A stretch of DNA of 64,000 nucleotides, taken from NCBI RefSeq assembly GCF_000716535.1, contig NZ_JNWV01000026.1:62001-126000 (forward strand), written 5' to 3'. The notes beneath the pieces are model-generated. The model was not told the DNA's origin. It saw only the letters and a program-made list of their open reading frames with translations, and searched no databases. Position 1 is the first letter of the stretch. The number at the start of each line of letters is the position of its first letter. The translations under genes and the position numbers were made by a program. Source of the stretch: Streptomyces flaveolus. GTDB lineage: Bacteria; Actinomycetota; Actinomycetes; Streptomycetales; Streptomycetaceae. Below, one piece after another: positions 41,403 through 49,681 of this stretch.

Positions 41403-42308
41403 TCAGCCGCCCGTCGGCACCCAGTCCGGCAGTGCCTCGGTGTGTCGCACCCACTCCGCGGGCGGCGCCCCGGCCTTGCCGGCGGCCAGCACGCCCCCCA
41501 CGATCGCGCAGGTCGTGTCGACGTCCCCGCCGACCTGGGCGGTGGTCCAGAACGCCGATGCGTAGTCACCGAGGGAACGCGCGGCGGACCAGAGGGCGAA
41601 GGGAACGGTGTCATGGGCCGTCGTACGGCGCCCGCAGCCCAGGACGGCGGCGACGGTGGCGGCGTCACCGTAGTCGAGCATGTCGCGGGCGCGGCGCAGA
41701 CCCTGGCCGACCGCGCTCTTCGGGACGAGCGCGATGACGCCGTCGAGGAGTGCCTCCGGGGCGGGCGGACCGTCGGGCGAGCCCACCATGGCTGCCGCCG
41801 CGGCCACGGCCATGGCCCCGACCACGGCCTCCCGGTGCTGGTGCGTGGTGTAGGCCGAGATCTCCGCCTGGTGGGTCGCCTGCTCGGGGTCGTCCGCGTA
41901 CCAGGCGCCCAGAGGCGCGATCCGCATCGCCGCGCCGTTGCCCCAGGAACCCTGGCCGTTGAAGAGACCGGCGGCCAGCCGGCGCCAGTCCTCGCCCTCC
42001 CGGACGAGGCGCAGCAGCCGGTTGACCGCGGGGCCGTACCCCCGGTCGAAGTCGTGGTGCTCGGCGAAGGAGCGGGCGAGCGCGTCTTGGTCGATGCGGT
42101 GATGGGCGGCGAGAACGGCGACCACGGAGCAGGCCATCTCGGTGTCGTCCGTCCACTGCCAGGGGCCCGCGGGCAGCTCGCGGCGCTTCAGCAGGGGGTA
42201 GTTCACGGGAACGAAGAACTGGGAGCCCAGCGCGTCCCCCACGGCCAGTCCGCGCAGGCTCGCCAGGGCGCGTTCCAGACGTACGAGGAAAGAGGAGTCA
42301 GCGGTCAT
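41403..42308 (-). CDS. ADP-ribosylglycohydrolase family protein
   Basis: 301-residue all-helical hydrolase that removes ADP-ribose from a protein, nucleic acid or small molecule using two Mg2+. Motifs: GLAVGDALGSQF at the N-terminus, WTDDTEMA near 54 and GGDVDTTCAIVGGVLAA near 255, the two metal sites. DraG-type enzymes and ARH3 share these. Length is typical. Start ATG 42308 lies 12 nt after the histidine-phosphatase stop, so the two form an operon. Confidence 0.9.
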   Translation of the reverse strand: MTADSSFLVRLERALASLRGLAVGDALGSQFFVPVNYPLLKRRELPAGPWQWTDDTEMACSVVAVLAAHHRIDQDALARSFAEHHDFDRGYGPAVNRLLRLVREGEDWRRLAAGLFNGQGSWGNGAAMRIAPLGAWYADDPEQATHQAEISAYTTHQHREAVVGAMAVAAAAAMVGSPDGPPAPEALLDGVIALVPKSAVGQGLRRARDMLDYGDAATVAAVLGCGRRTTAHDTVPFALWSAARSLGDYASAFWTTAQVGGDVDTTCAIVGGVLAAGKAGAPPAEWVRHTEALPDWVPTGG

Positions 42309-42320
42309 CGCTCTGCCACT

Positions 42321-42980
42321 CTATCCGTTCGCCCAGTACGGCAATGGTTTCCGCCAGCGCTCGAAGGGCCGGTCGAGTGTGTACTTGTCGTCCTCCCCCA
42401 GAACGAGCATCCGCATCTCGGCGTTCCCGGGGTTGGCCAGCGACTCGAATTCCGCGACCGTCCAGTGGAACCAGCGCATGCAGAACAGCCGCATCGCCAG
42501 CCCATGGGTCACCAGAAGGACGTTCGGCGGGTGGTCGGGGGCCTCGAAGCTGCGGAACAGGCTCTCCAGGAAGCCGCCGACCCGGTCGTACACGTCGGCG
42601 CCGGACTCGCCCTGCGGGAACCGGAAGAAGAAGTGGCCGTACGCGTCGCGGTAGGCCTTCTGCAGGCGTACGTCGTCGCGGTCCTGCCAGTTGCCCCAGT
42701 CCTGCTCCCGCAGTCTGGGTTCCTCGCGGACGCGTATGAGATCGGGGTCGAGGTGGAAGGCGCGGAGCGTCTCGTGGGTGCGGCGGTAGGGGGAGACGTA
42801 CACGCTCACGCGTTCCCGGCCGAAGAGCTCGCGGAGCCGCTTGCCGGTCTCCTCGGCCTGCTGCCAGCCGCGCTCGGTCAGCGCGAGGGCGTGGTCGGGC
42901 TCGCGCTCGTACACGGAGTCGTCGACGTTGCCCGTGGACTCGCCGTGCCGGACAAGGACGATGCGCCGTGGTCGTGCCAT
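42321..42980 (-). CDS. Histidine phosphatase family protein (phosphoglycerate-mutase fold)
   Basis: 219 residues. Catalytic RHG at 11-13 (LVRHGESTGN), phosphate-pocket Arg in YVSPYRRTHETL, and second His in LLVTHGLAMRL. Substrate undetermined. There is no ribosome site before ATG 42980, but TAGGGT lies 6 nt upstream, fitting a leaderless start; AGTTCGAACT (42992-43001) sits just above. First gene of an operon with the ADP-ribosylglycohydrolase. Confidence 0.88.
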   Translation of the reverse strand: MARPRRIVLVRHGESTGNVDDSVYEREPDHALALTERGWQQAEETGKRLRELFGRERVSVYVSPYRRTHETLRAFHLDPDLIRVREEPRLREQDWGNWQDRDDVRLQKAYRDAYGHFFFRFPQGESGADVYDRVGGFLESLFRSFEAPDHPPNVLLVTHGLAMRLFCMRWFHWTVAEFESLANPGNAEMRMLVLGEDDKYTLDRPFERWRKPLPYWANG

Positions 42981-43128
42981 GCCAAAACCCTAGTTCGAAC
43001 TGTGGAGAGTCGAGCACTCATGGGGTCCTGTACGGCGTAGGTCACACGCCTGCCGTGTCCATGGCCGCTTTCCGGACCCGCCGCACCGGGGCGGCTTCAA
43101 GCTGTGCGCTGGCTGTCGGAGTACCACG

Positions 43129-43734
43129 TCAGACCGTCCAGGACGGCTCCAGGTCCACGATGTCACCGGAGAGCGCCGCGACGTCCGCCTCGGTCTGGGC
43201 ACGCAGGGCGAGGCGCTCCACACGCTCCGTGCGGTACTTTCCGTGCTCGGCCGCCTGCCGCCACATCGACAGAATCAGGAACTCCTGCTCCGGAGCCTCC
43301 GCGAACATGCCGCGGATCATCCCGGGCGAACCGGCCATCGCGGGATTCCAGACCTTCTCCTGCATGAGCGTGAAGTGCTCCACGCGCTCCTCGTGGACCC
43401 GGCACAGGGCCACGCGGATCAGATCGGCGTCGGTGAACCGCGGCTCGAAGCCCGTCTTCACGTCGAAGCGGTACTCGAACAACTTGACCTGGGTGTCCTT
43501 GAACGTGCCGGACTGGGTGGCGGCCAGGCGGTCGTGGGAACGCGCCATGAAGGAGTCGTAGAAGGCACGGCTCTCCCAGAAGGTGAAGGTGTGCGCCACC
43601 CCCGCCCGCTGCCGGCTCCAGCCCCCGCCCTGTCCCCGAAAACCCGGCTCCCCCAGAAGCCCCGCCCATTTTCGCTGTCCCCGCTCGAACCCCCGGCGGT
43701 CCACCACGGTGCAGCGAATCCACTTGACCAGCAC
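43129..43734 (-). CDS. YdbC/DUF4937-type protein
   Basis: 201 residues, probably two ferredoxin-like (ABM/dimeric alpha-beta-barrel) halves: the first VKWIRCTVVDRRGFERGQRK...VAHTFTFWESRAFYDSFM, the second DLIRVALCRVHEERVEHFTL...EFLILSMWRQAAEHGKY. Function unknown; such folds often are small monooxygenases or binding proteins. GTG at 43734 has TACGAT 6 nt upstream and no ribosome site, so it looks leaderless. Divergent from terD. Confidence 0.75.
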   Translation of the reverse strand: MLVKWIRCTVVDRRGFERGQRKWAGLLGEPGFRGQGGGWSRQRAGVAHTFTFWESRAFYDSFMARSHDRLAATQSGTFKDTQVKLFEYRFDVKTGFEPRFTDADLIRVALCRVHEERVEHFTLMQEKVWNPAMAGSPGMIRGMFAEAPEQEFLILSMWRQAAEHGKYRTERVERLALRAQTEADVAALSGDIVDLEPSWTV

Positions 43735-43889
43735 CGCGCCATCGTAAGGCCACCGGGCGTGGCGCCGGTCTCGCTCCGGCGGAGATCGCCCGCGCACGCG
43801 CCCCCGCGCGCGTGGGACGATGGACGGCAAGGAACCCCGGCCCATGGGGAGTTGGGGTCGAGCGAGCCACAGGGGGAAGGGAAGGCCTG

Positions 43890-44423
43890 GTGACCGGCTT
43901 CAGCAAGGGAATCCGCAAGGTCGAGGTCGCGCTCAAGTGGGACCCCAGTCCGGCGGGTCGGCCGCCGACGGATCTGGACATCGTCGCCGCGACGTTCGTG
44001 ACGGGCGCCCCGTACGGGGATCCGGCCTATCTGGTGCACTTCGACAGTCGCTCGCCGGACGGGACGATCCTCCTCAACCGGGACAGCACGGACGGCAAGG
44101 GCTTCGGCTGGGACGAGGTCATGACGCTCGAACTGGACCGCCTCAGCGACCGCTACGCGCGCGTGGTGGTGGGTGTCGTCATCCAACAGCGCCCCGGACA
44201 CAAGACGTTCGCCCACGTGCTGAATCCCGCCGTACGCATCCGCGAGGGGTACACCGTGCTCGCCGAGGACGGCTTCGCCTCGGTCCTCGGGTCGACGGCC
44301 GCCACGATCGCCGAGTTCGTCCGGGACGACTCGCAGGAGTGGACGTTCCGTCCCGGCGTGCGCGGCTTCGAAGAGGACCCGGCCACCTTCACCCGGGTGA
44401 TGGGCCGGGCACACCAGTCCTGA
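43890..44423 (+). CDS. TerD-family protein
   Basis: 177-residue TerD beta-sandwich, a Ca2+-binding fold linked to tellurite resistance and stress responses. KGIRKVEVALKWDPSP at the N-terminus and LDIVAATFVTGAPYGDPAYLVHF show the core; the usual DxDxxS-like calcium motif is only partly present (PPTDLDIVAATF). GTG at 43890 follows GGAAGG. A single-copy TerD gene outside a ter cluster, typical for Streptomyces. Ends in a strong terminator. Confidence 0.85.
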   Translation: MTGFSKGIRKVEVALKWDPSPAGRPPTDLDIVAATFVTGAPYGDPAYLVHFDSRSPDGTILLNRDSTDGKGFGWDEVMTLELDRLSDRYARVVVGVVIQQRPGHKTFAHVLNPAVRIREGYTVLAEDGFASVLGSTAATIAEFVRDDSQEWTFRPGVRGFEEDPATFTRVMGRAHQS

Positions 44424-44443
44424 GGGCCCTGGGGACCGCACGG

Positions 44444-44478
44444 GTAAGGGGCGCCGGCCATGGGCCGGCGCCCCTTAC
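44444..44478. terminator. Bidirectional terminator between terD and nrdJ
   Basis: Perfect 16-bp stem (44444-44459 with 44463-44478), 3-nt loop, between convergent genes. Confidence 0.9.
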
Positions 44479-44496
44479 TTCAGGAACGGCGTGTCA

Positions 44497-47382
44497 TCAG
44501 CTGCAGCCGCTGGTCGAGCCGCAGCCCTCGCAGATGTAGCAGGAACCGGCCCGCTGCATCTTCGTACCGCAGGAGAAGCACAGCGGGGCGTCGGCCTGGA
44601 TGCCCAGCTGCATCTCCACCAGCTCGGCGCTGGTGTGCGCCTGCCGCGGCGCGGGCTTGGCCGCCTCGACCTCGGCCTTCGGCGTGGCGACCGCCTTCAG
44701 CTCCTGGGCGCGCGGGGCCGACTGGGCCAGGCCCTCGACGTCGACCTCGTCCTCGGACGGCTCGTAGGAGCCGGTCTCCAGGTGCCGCTGGCGCTCCTCG
44801 GCGGAGTGGATGCCGAGCGCGGAGCGGGTCTCGAAGGGCAGGAAGTCCAGCGCCAGGCGGCGGAAGATGTAGTCGACGATCGACTGCGCCATCCGCACGT
44901 CCGGGTCGTCCGTCATGCCGGCCGGCTCGAAGCGCATGTTGGTGAACTTGGAGACGTACGTCTCCAGCGGCACGCCGTACTGCAGACCGACGGAGACGGC
45001 GATGGAGAAGGCGTCCATCATGCCCGCGAGGGTGGAACCCTGCTTGGACATCTTCAGGAAGACCTCACCGAGACCGTCGTCCGGGTAGGAGTTGGCGGTC
45101 ATGTAACCCTCGGCGCCGCCGACGGTGAAGGACGTGGTGATGCCGGGACGTCCCTTCGGGAGGCGCTTGCGGACCGGGCGGTACTCGACGACCTTCTCGA
45201 CCTTGGGCTCGACGGCCGCGGTCTCCTCGGGCTTCTTCTCCGTCTCCTTCTTCTTGGCGGAGAGCGGCTGGCCGACCTTGCAGTTGTCGCGGTAGATCGC
45301 GAGCGCCTTGACGCCCAGCTTCCAGGCCTCGAAGTAGATCTCCTCGACCTCCTCGACGGTCGCCGTCTCCGGCATGTTGACCGTCTTGGAGATGGCGCCG
45401 GAGATCCACGGCTGGATCGCGGCCATCATGCGGACGTGGCCCATCGGGGAGATGGCGCGCTCGCCCATGGCGCAGTCGAACACCTCGTAGTGCTCGGGCT
45501 TGAGGCCGGGGGCGTCGATCACATTGCCGTGCTCGGCGATGTGGGCGACGATCGCCTCGATCTGCTCCTCCTGGTAGCCCAGGCGGCGCAGGGCCTGCGG
45601 GACGGTGCCGTTGACGATCTGCATCGAGCCGCCGCCGACCAGCTTCTTGAACTTCACCAGCGCCAGGTCGGGCTCGACACCAGTGGTGTCGCAGGACATC
45701 GCGAGGCCGATGGTGCCGGTCGGCGCGAGGACGGACGCCTGGGAGTTACGGAAACCGTTCTTCTCGCCGAGACGCAGGACGTCCTGCCAGGCCTCCGTGG
45801 CGGCGGCCCACACCGGGGTGTCCAGGTCGTCCATGCGGACGGCCGTGCCGTTGGCGTCGGCGTGCTGCTTCATGACGCGGTTGTGGGCGTCGGCGTTGCG
45901 GGCGTAGCCGTCGTAGGTGCCGACGACCGCGGCCAGCTCGGCGGAGCGGCGGTAGGCCGTACCCGTCATCAGGGAGGTGATGGCACCGGCCAGGGCGCGG
46001 CCGCCGTCGGAGTCGTAGGCGTGGCCGGTGGCCATCAGCAGGGCGCCGAGGTTGGCGTAGCCGATGCCGAGCTGGCGGAACGCGCGCGTGTTCTCACCGA
46101 TCTTCTGGGTCGGGAAGTCCGCGAAGCAGATCGAGATGTCCATCGCGGTGATGACCAGCTCGACGACCTTCTGGAAGCGCTCGGTCTCGAAGGACTGGTT
46201 GCCCTTGCCGTCGTCCTTCAGGAACTTCATCAGGTTCAGCGAGGCCAGGTTGCAGGACGTGTTGTCCAGGTGCATGTACTCGCTGCACGGGTTCGACGCG
46301 GTGATCCGGCCGGACTCGGGGCAGGTGTGCCAGTTGTTGATGGTGTCGTCGTACTGGATGCCCGGGTCGGCGCAGGCCCAGGCGGCCTCGGCGATCTTGC
46401 GGAACAGGGCCTTGGCCTCGACCTCTTCGATGACCTCGCCGGTCATACGGGCGCGCAGGCCGAACTTGCCGCCGTTCTCGACCGCCGTCATGAACTCGTC
46501 GTTCACACGGACCGAGTTGTTGGCGTTCTGGTACTGGACGGACGTGATGTCGTCGCCGCCCAGGTCCATGTCGAAGCCCGCGTCGCGCAGGACGCGGATC
46601 TTCTCCTCTTCCTTGACCTTGGTCTCGATGAAGTCCTCGATGTCGGGGTGGTCGACGTCGAGCACGACCATCTTGGCGGCGCGGCGGGTGGCACCACCGG
46701 ACTTGATGGTGCCGGCGGAGGCGTCGGCGCCGCGCATGAAGGAGACCGGACCCGAGGCGTTGCCGCCGGAGGAGAGCAGCTCCTTGGAGGAGCGGATGCG
46801 GGAGAGGTTCAGACCTGCGCCCGAACCGCCCTTGAAGATCATGCCCTCTTCCTTGTACCAGTCGAGGATCGACTCCATGGAGTCGTCGACGGACAGGATG
46901 AAGCAGGCGGAGACCTGCTGGGGCTGCGGGGTGCCGACGTTGAACCACACGGGGCTGTTGAAGCTGAAGATCTGGTGCAGGAGGGCGTACGCCAGCTCGT
47001 GCTCGAAGATCTCGGCGTCGGCGGGCGAGGCGAAGTACTTGTAGTCCTCACCGGCCTTCCGGTACGTCTTCACGATGCGGTCGATCAGCTGCTTGAGGCT
47101 GGTCTCGCGCTGCGGGGTGCCCACGGCGCCCCGGAAGTACTTGCTGGTGACGATGTTGACCGCGTTCACCGACCAGAAGTCGGGGAACTCGACGCCACGC
47201 TGCTCGAAGTTGACCGAGCCGTCGCGCCAGTTGGTCATGACGACGTCACGGCGCTCCCACGACACCTCGTCGTACGGGTGCACTCCGGGGGTGGTGTGGA
47301 TGCGCTCGATACGCAGTCCCCTGGTGGCCTTGGCGCCCTTCGCTCGGGAACCTCGTGCCGGACCGCTCGCCGTCTCTGTCAT
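44497..47382 (-). CDS. nrdJ: Class II (B12-dependent) ribonucleotide reductase
   Basis: 961 residues; makes deoxyribonucleotides using adenosylcobalamin, without oxygen or a small subunit. The ten-stranded barrel has the catalytic NPCSEYMHLDNTSCNLASLN block and GSGAGLNLSRIRSS near the substrate site. The C-terminal CSCGTKMQRAG-type Cys pairs (FSCGTKMQRAGSCYICEGCG) carry the redox-active and probable zinc cysteines. ATG at 47382 follows GGGAGG by 4 nt. Same strand and 164 bp downstream of nrdR, with which it forms the nrdRJ operon; NrdR boxes lie upstream of nrdR. Confidence 0.95.
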   Translation of the reverse strand: MTETASGPARGSRAKGAKATRGLRIERIHTTPGVHPYDEVSWERRDVVMTNWRDGSVNFEQRGVEFPDFWSVNAVNIVTSKYFRGAVGTPQRETSLKQLIDRIVKTYRKAGEDYKYFASPADAEIFEHELAYALLHQIFSFNSPVWFNVGTPQPQQVSACFILSVDDSMESILDWYKEEGMIFKGGSGAGLNLSRIRSSKELLSSGGNASGPVSFMRGADASAGTIKSGGATRRAAKMVVLDVDHPDIEDFIETKVKEEEKIRVLRDAGFDMDLGGDDITSVQYQNANNSVRVNDEFMTAVENGGKFGLRARMTGEVIEEVEAKALFRKIAEAAWACADPGIQYDDTINNWHTCPESGRITASNPCSEYMHLDNTSCNLASLNLMKFLKDDGKGNQSFETERFQKVVELVITAMDISICFADFPTQKIGENTRAFRQLGIGYANLGALLMATGHAYDSDGGRALAGAITSLMTGTAYRRSAELAAVVGTYDGYARNADAHNRVMKQHADANGTAVRMDDLDTPVWAAATEAWQDVLRLGEKNGFRNSQASVLAPTGTIGLAMSCDTTGVEPDLALVKFKKLVGGGSMQIVNGTVPQALRRLGYQEEQIEAIVAHIAEHGNVIDAPGLKPEHYEVFDCAMGERAISPMGHVRMMAAIQPWISGAISKTVNMPETATVEEVEEIYFEAWKLGVKALAIYRDNCKVGQPLSAKKKETEKKPEETAAVEPKVEKVVEYRPVRKRLPKGRPGITTSFTVGGAEGYMTANSYPDDGLGEVFLKMSKQGSTLAGMMDAFSIAVSVGLQYGVPLETYVSKFTNMRFEPAGMTDDPDVRMAQSIVDYIFRRLALDFLPFETRSALGIHSAEERQRHLETGSYEPSEDEVDVEGLAQSAPRAQELKAVATPKAEVEAAKPAPRQAHTSAELVEMQLGIQADAPLCFSCGTKMQRAGSCYICEGCGSTSGCS

Positions 47383-47546
47383 GCCGCCTCCCTGTACGGG
47401 CAAAAACGCCCTGAAGTGCCCATTTATTCCCATGGGCACGTGTTTCTGTCATACGTTGCGGGCACCCTCAGCTACGCCCGCAACAGGTCTTCGTTCGCCG
47501 CCTCCCGGCCGGAACCCGGGTCTCCTCCCGGTTTCCGGCCCTCCGG

Positions 47547-48098
47547 TCAGTCGGCGGCGCGGGCGGGCACGGGGACCTGAGTGGTCCCGCCGGGCCCGCG
47601 ATCGTCTTCCTGGCTCCCGGTTCCCGCGTCTTCCTCGTGCACGCCGGGGCCTCCCGTCGCCTCCCTCAGCTCCGCGATGGCGGCCTCGAAGTCGTCGAGC
47701 GAGTCGAACGCCCGGTAGACGGAGGCGAACCGCAGATAGGCGACGAGGTCGAGCTCCTGCAACGGGCCGAGTATGGCCAGACCCACGTCATGGGTGGTCA
47801 GCTCGGCGCTTCCGGTGGCACGCACCGCCTCCTCGACCCGCTGGCCGAGCTGGGCGAGCGCGTCCTCGGTGACAGGCCGTCCCTGGCACGCCTTGCGCAC
47901 ACCGTTGATGATCTTCGTACGACTGAAAGGCTCGGTGACCCCGGACCGCTTGACCACCATCAGCGAGCACGTCTCCACGGTCGTGAAACGACGGGAGCAG
48001 TCGGGGCACTGGCGGCGCCTGCGGATGGACGTGCCGTCGTCGGTCGTCCGACTGTCGACCACACGGCTGTCGGGATGCCTGCAGAAGGGGCAGTGCAT
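47547..48098 (-). CDS. nrdR: Transcriptional repressor NrdR
   Basis: 183-residue repressor of ribonucleotide reductase genes. Zinc ribbon with Cys3, Cys6, Cys31 and Cys34 (MHCPFC ... CPDC) for DNA binding; ATP-cone at about 46-136 ([20 protein letters not shown]) senses ATP/dATP. The C-terminal 35 residues are acidic and Gly-rich, an extension typical of Streptomyces. ATG 48098 follows GGAG by 3 nt. It likely represses its own operon through the paired boxes at 48205-48251. Confidence 0.96.
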   Translation of the reverse strand: MHCPFCRHPDSRVVDSRTTDDGTSIRRRRQCPDCSRRFTTVETCSLMVVKRSGVTEPFSRTKIINGVRKACQGRPVTEDALAQLGQRVEEAVRATGSAELTTHDVGLAILGPLQELDLVAYLRFASVYRAFDSLDDFEAAIAELREATGGPGVHEEDAGTGSQEDDRGPGGTTQVPVPARAAD

Positions 48099-48204
48099 GT
48101 TCTCCAACCCTCCTCACAGCAGACTCGTCGGCCTCACTGGACCCACAGGCCCCGCGAAGCAGCCCTAAGCATAGGGGATCGCCGAGGCGTCTTGGACCCG
48201 GGGG

Positions 48205-48251
48205 ACCACAACTTCTGGGCTGCGGTAGCCATCCAACCACTAGATGTGGGG
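48205..48251 (-). promoter_or_regulatory. Tandem NrdR boxes upstream of nrdR
   Basis: Two 16-bp boxes, ACCACAACTTCTGGGC (48205-48220) and ACCACTAGATGTGGGG (48236-48251), each with a CCAC-N5-(G/C)TGG core, separated by a 15-bp linker: 31-bp spacing, three helical turns, as known for NrdR sites. On the minus strand TTGGAT (48236-48231), 17 nt and AGTTGT (48213-48208) form a promoter whose -10 lies inside the first box. Confidence 0.75.
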
Positions 48252-48586
48252 ATTGGCTCATACAGCGAGGCAGATACGCGTGTCGCGCCGGAAGGCCGGC
48301 CCCGAGCGCCGCGGGCGACCGGCGGGGACACGCGGGCGCCGGGCAGTGTCGCCGCGGCGCTTGCGGGGATACCGTGGGCGCCACAGGGAGGAGACGTGGC
48401 ACTCCCGCGCAGAAAGGGCCCCGGATCCCGGACCGCGGGATTCCGGATGGCAGACTGGGGCGCGGCCCACGAGGCCGACGCACTCCGGCGGTGAAGAGTA
48501 CAACAATGGGCGCTTTTGTCCGCCAAGTGTCGCGTTAGCAATACACCCAGACACATGATCGCGTCAGGCGAAACGCACTTTTTCAC
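48252..48586. other. Spacer between the nrdR and lexA control regions
   Basis: 335 bp of noncoding sequence between divergent genes. Apart from an AT-rich patch at about 48500-48545, I see no repeat, hairpin or credible small gene. Confidence 0.5.
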
Positions 48587-48602
48587 TCGAACGTGTGTTT
48601 GG
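48587..48602 (+). promoter_or_regulatory. LexA (SOS) box
   Basis: TCGAACGTGTGTTTGG matches the actinobacterial SOS box TCGAAC-N4-GTTCGA at 10 of 12 specified positions. A -35-like TTGGCG (48599-48604) overlaps it, and TACCGT (48623-48628) follows at 18 nt, giving an autoregulated lexA promoter. Confidence 0.8.
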
Positions 48603-48661
48603 CGCAACCTTTCGAAAGCAACTACCGTTGTCCAGCAGGGAGACCATCGAGAGGGGCCGAC

Positions 48662-49441
48662 GTGACCACCACCGCAGACAGTGCCACCATCACCGCCCAG
48701 GACCGCTCCATGGGCCGAGTCGAGCCGGTACACGCGATGAACGAAGCCACGAATCCCGAGGGACACAAGCGCTCCCTGCCGGGACGACCTCCAGGCATCC
48801 GGGCGGACAGTTCCGGACTCACCGACCGGCAGCGCCGGGTGATCGAGGTCATCAGGGACTCCGTACAGCGGCGCGGTTACCCGCCGTCGATGCGGGAGAT
48901 CGGCCAGGCCGTCGGCCTCTCCAGCACGTCCTCGGTCGCCCATCAGCTGATGGCGCTGGAGCGCAAGGGCTTCCTGCGCCGCGACCCGCACCGCCCGCGC
49001 GCGTACGAGGTGCGCGGATCCGACCAGGCCGTCACCGTGCAACCCACGGACACCGCCGGCAAGCCCGCCGCGTCGTACGTCCCGCTGGTCGGCCGCATCG
49101 CCGCCGGTGGCCCGATCCTCGCGGAGGAGTCCGTCGAGGACGTCTTCCCCCTCCCCCGCCAGCTCGTCGGTGACGGCGAACTGTTCGTCCTCAAGGTCGT
49201 CGGCGACTCGATGATCGAGGCCGCGATCTGCGACGGCGACTGGGTCACCGTCCGCCGCCAGCCGGTCGCCGAGAACGGCGACATCGTCGCCGCCATGCTC
49301 GACGGCGAGGCCACCGTCAAGCGCTTCAAGCGCGAGGACGGCCACGTATGGCTCCTGCCGCACAACGCGGCCTACGAGCCGATCCCCGGCGACGACGCGA
49401 CCATCCTCGGCAAGGTCGTCGCCGTGCTGCGCCGCGTGTGA
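48662..49441 (+). CDS. lexA: SOS repressor LexA
   Basis: 259 residues. N-terminal winged HTH ([20 protein letters not shown], then [20 protein letters not shown]) and C-terminal S24 self-cleavage domain: scissile Ala148-Gly149 in GRIAAGGP, nucleophile Ser183 in VVGDSMIEA, general base Lys220 in ATVKRF. The N-terminal extension before the HTH (about 50 residues) is usual for Streptomyces. GTG at 48662 follows GAGAGGGG. Represses DNA-damage genes until RecA filaments trigger cleavage. Confidence 0.97.
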   Translation: MTTTADSATITAQDRSMGRVEPVHAMNEATNPEGHKRSLPGRPPGIRADSSGLTDRQRRVIEVIRDSVQRRGYPPSMREIGQAVGLSSTSSVAHQLMALERKGFLRRDPHRPRAYEVRGSDQAVTVQPTDTAGKPAASYVPLVGRIAAGGPILAEESVEDVFPLPRQLVGDGELFVLKVVGDSMIEAAICDGDWVTVRRQPVAENGDIVAAMLDGEATVKRFKREDGHVWLLPHNAAYEPIPGDDATILGKVVAVLRRV

Positions 49442-49480
49442 CAGCCGCGGCGGGCGGGCCGGCCGGCTCGCTCCCTGACC

Positions 49481-49514
49481 GGGCCCCGGAACCCCTGCGC
49501 CGGTTCCGGGGCCC
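49481..49514 (+). terminator. lexA terminator
   Basis: Perfect 13-bp stem (GGGCCCCGGAACC at 49481-49493 with its complement at 49502-49514) and an 8-nt loop, 40 nt after the lexA stop. Imperfect ~18-22-bp repeats containing GGCCCTG(C/T)G follow to about 49615. Confidence 0.8.
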
Positions 49515-49640
49515 TGCTTATGTCCGGGGCCCTGTGCGTGTACGGCCCGAGGCCCTGCGCGTGTCCGGCAGCCCCGGGTAGGTCCGGCAACCCTGCGTGT
49601 GGTCCTGGGCACCGGGGATGGCCATGGGGCCGGATCGCAT

Positions 49641-49680
49641 CGCGGGGTGGTCCGACCGGCGCCGGCCGGACCACCCCGCG
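49641..49680. terminator. Terminator at the 3' end of the dinG-like gene
   Basis: 40-bp near-perfect palindrome: 14-bp outer arms (49641-49654 with 49667-49680) and an inner CCGGC-GCCGG, ending one base before the dinG stop codon at 49682. Confidence 0.85.
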
Positions 49681-49681
49681 A

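Noticed and set aside
42992..43001. SOS box AGTTCGAACT above the histidine phosphatase
   Set aside because: It is a 10-bp palindrome without the GTTC-spaced arms of the actinobacterial LexA site.
47383..47546. Cobalamin riboswitch before nrdJ
   Set aside because: The gap is only 164 bp and shows no recognisable B12-box or required helices.
44491..47580. 1029-codon plus-strand open frame
   Set aside because: It is the antisense of nrdJ, whose protein is unmistakable; GC-rich genes give long antisense frames.
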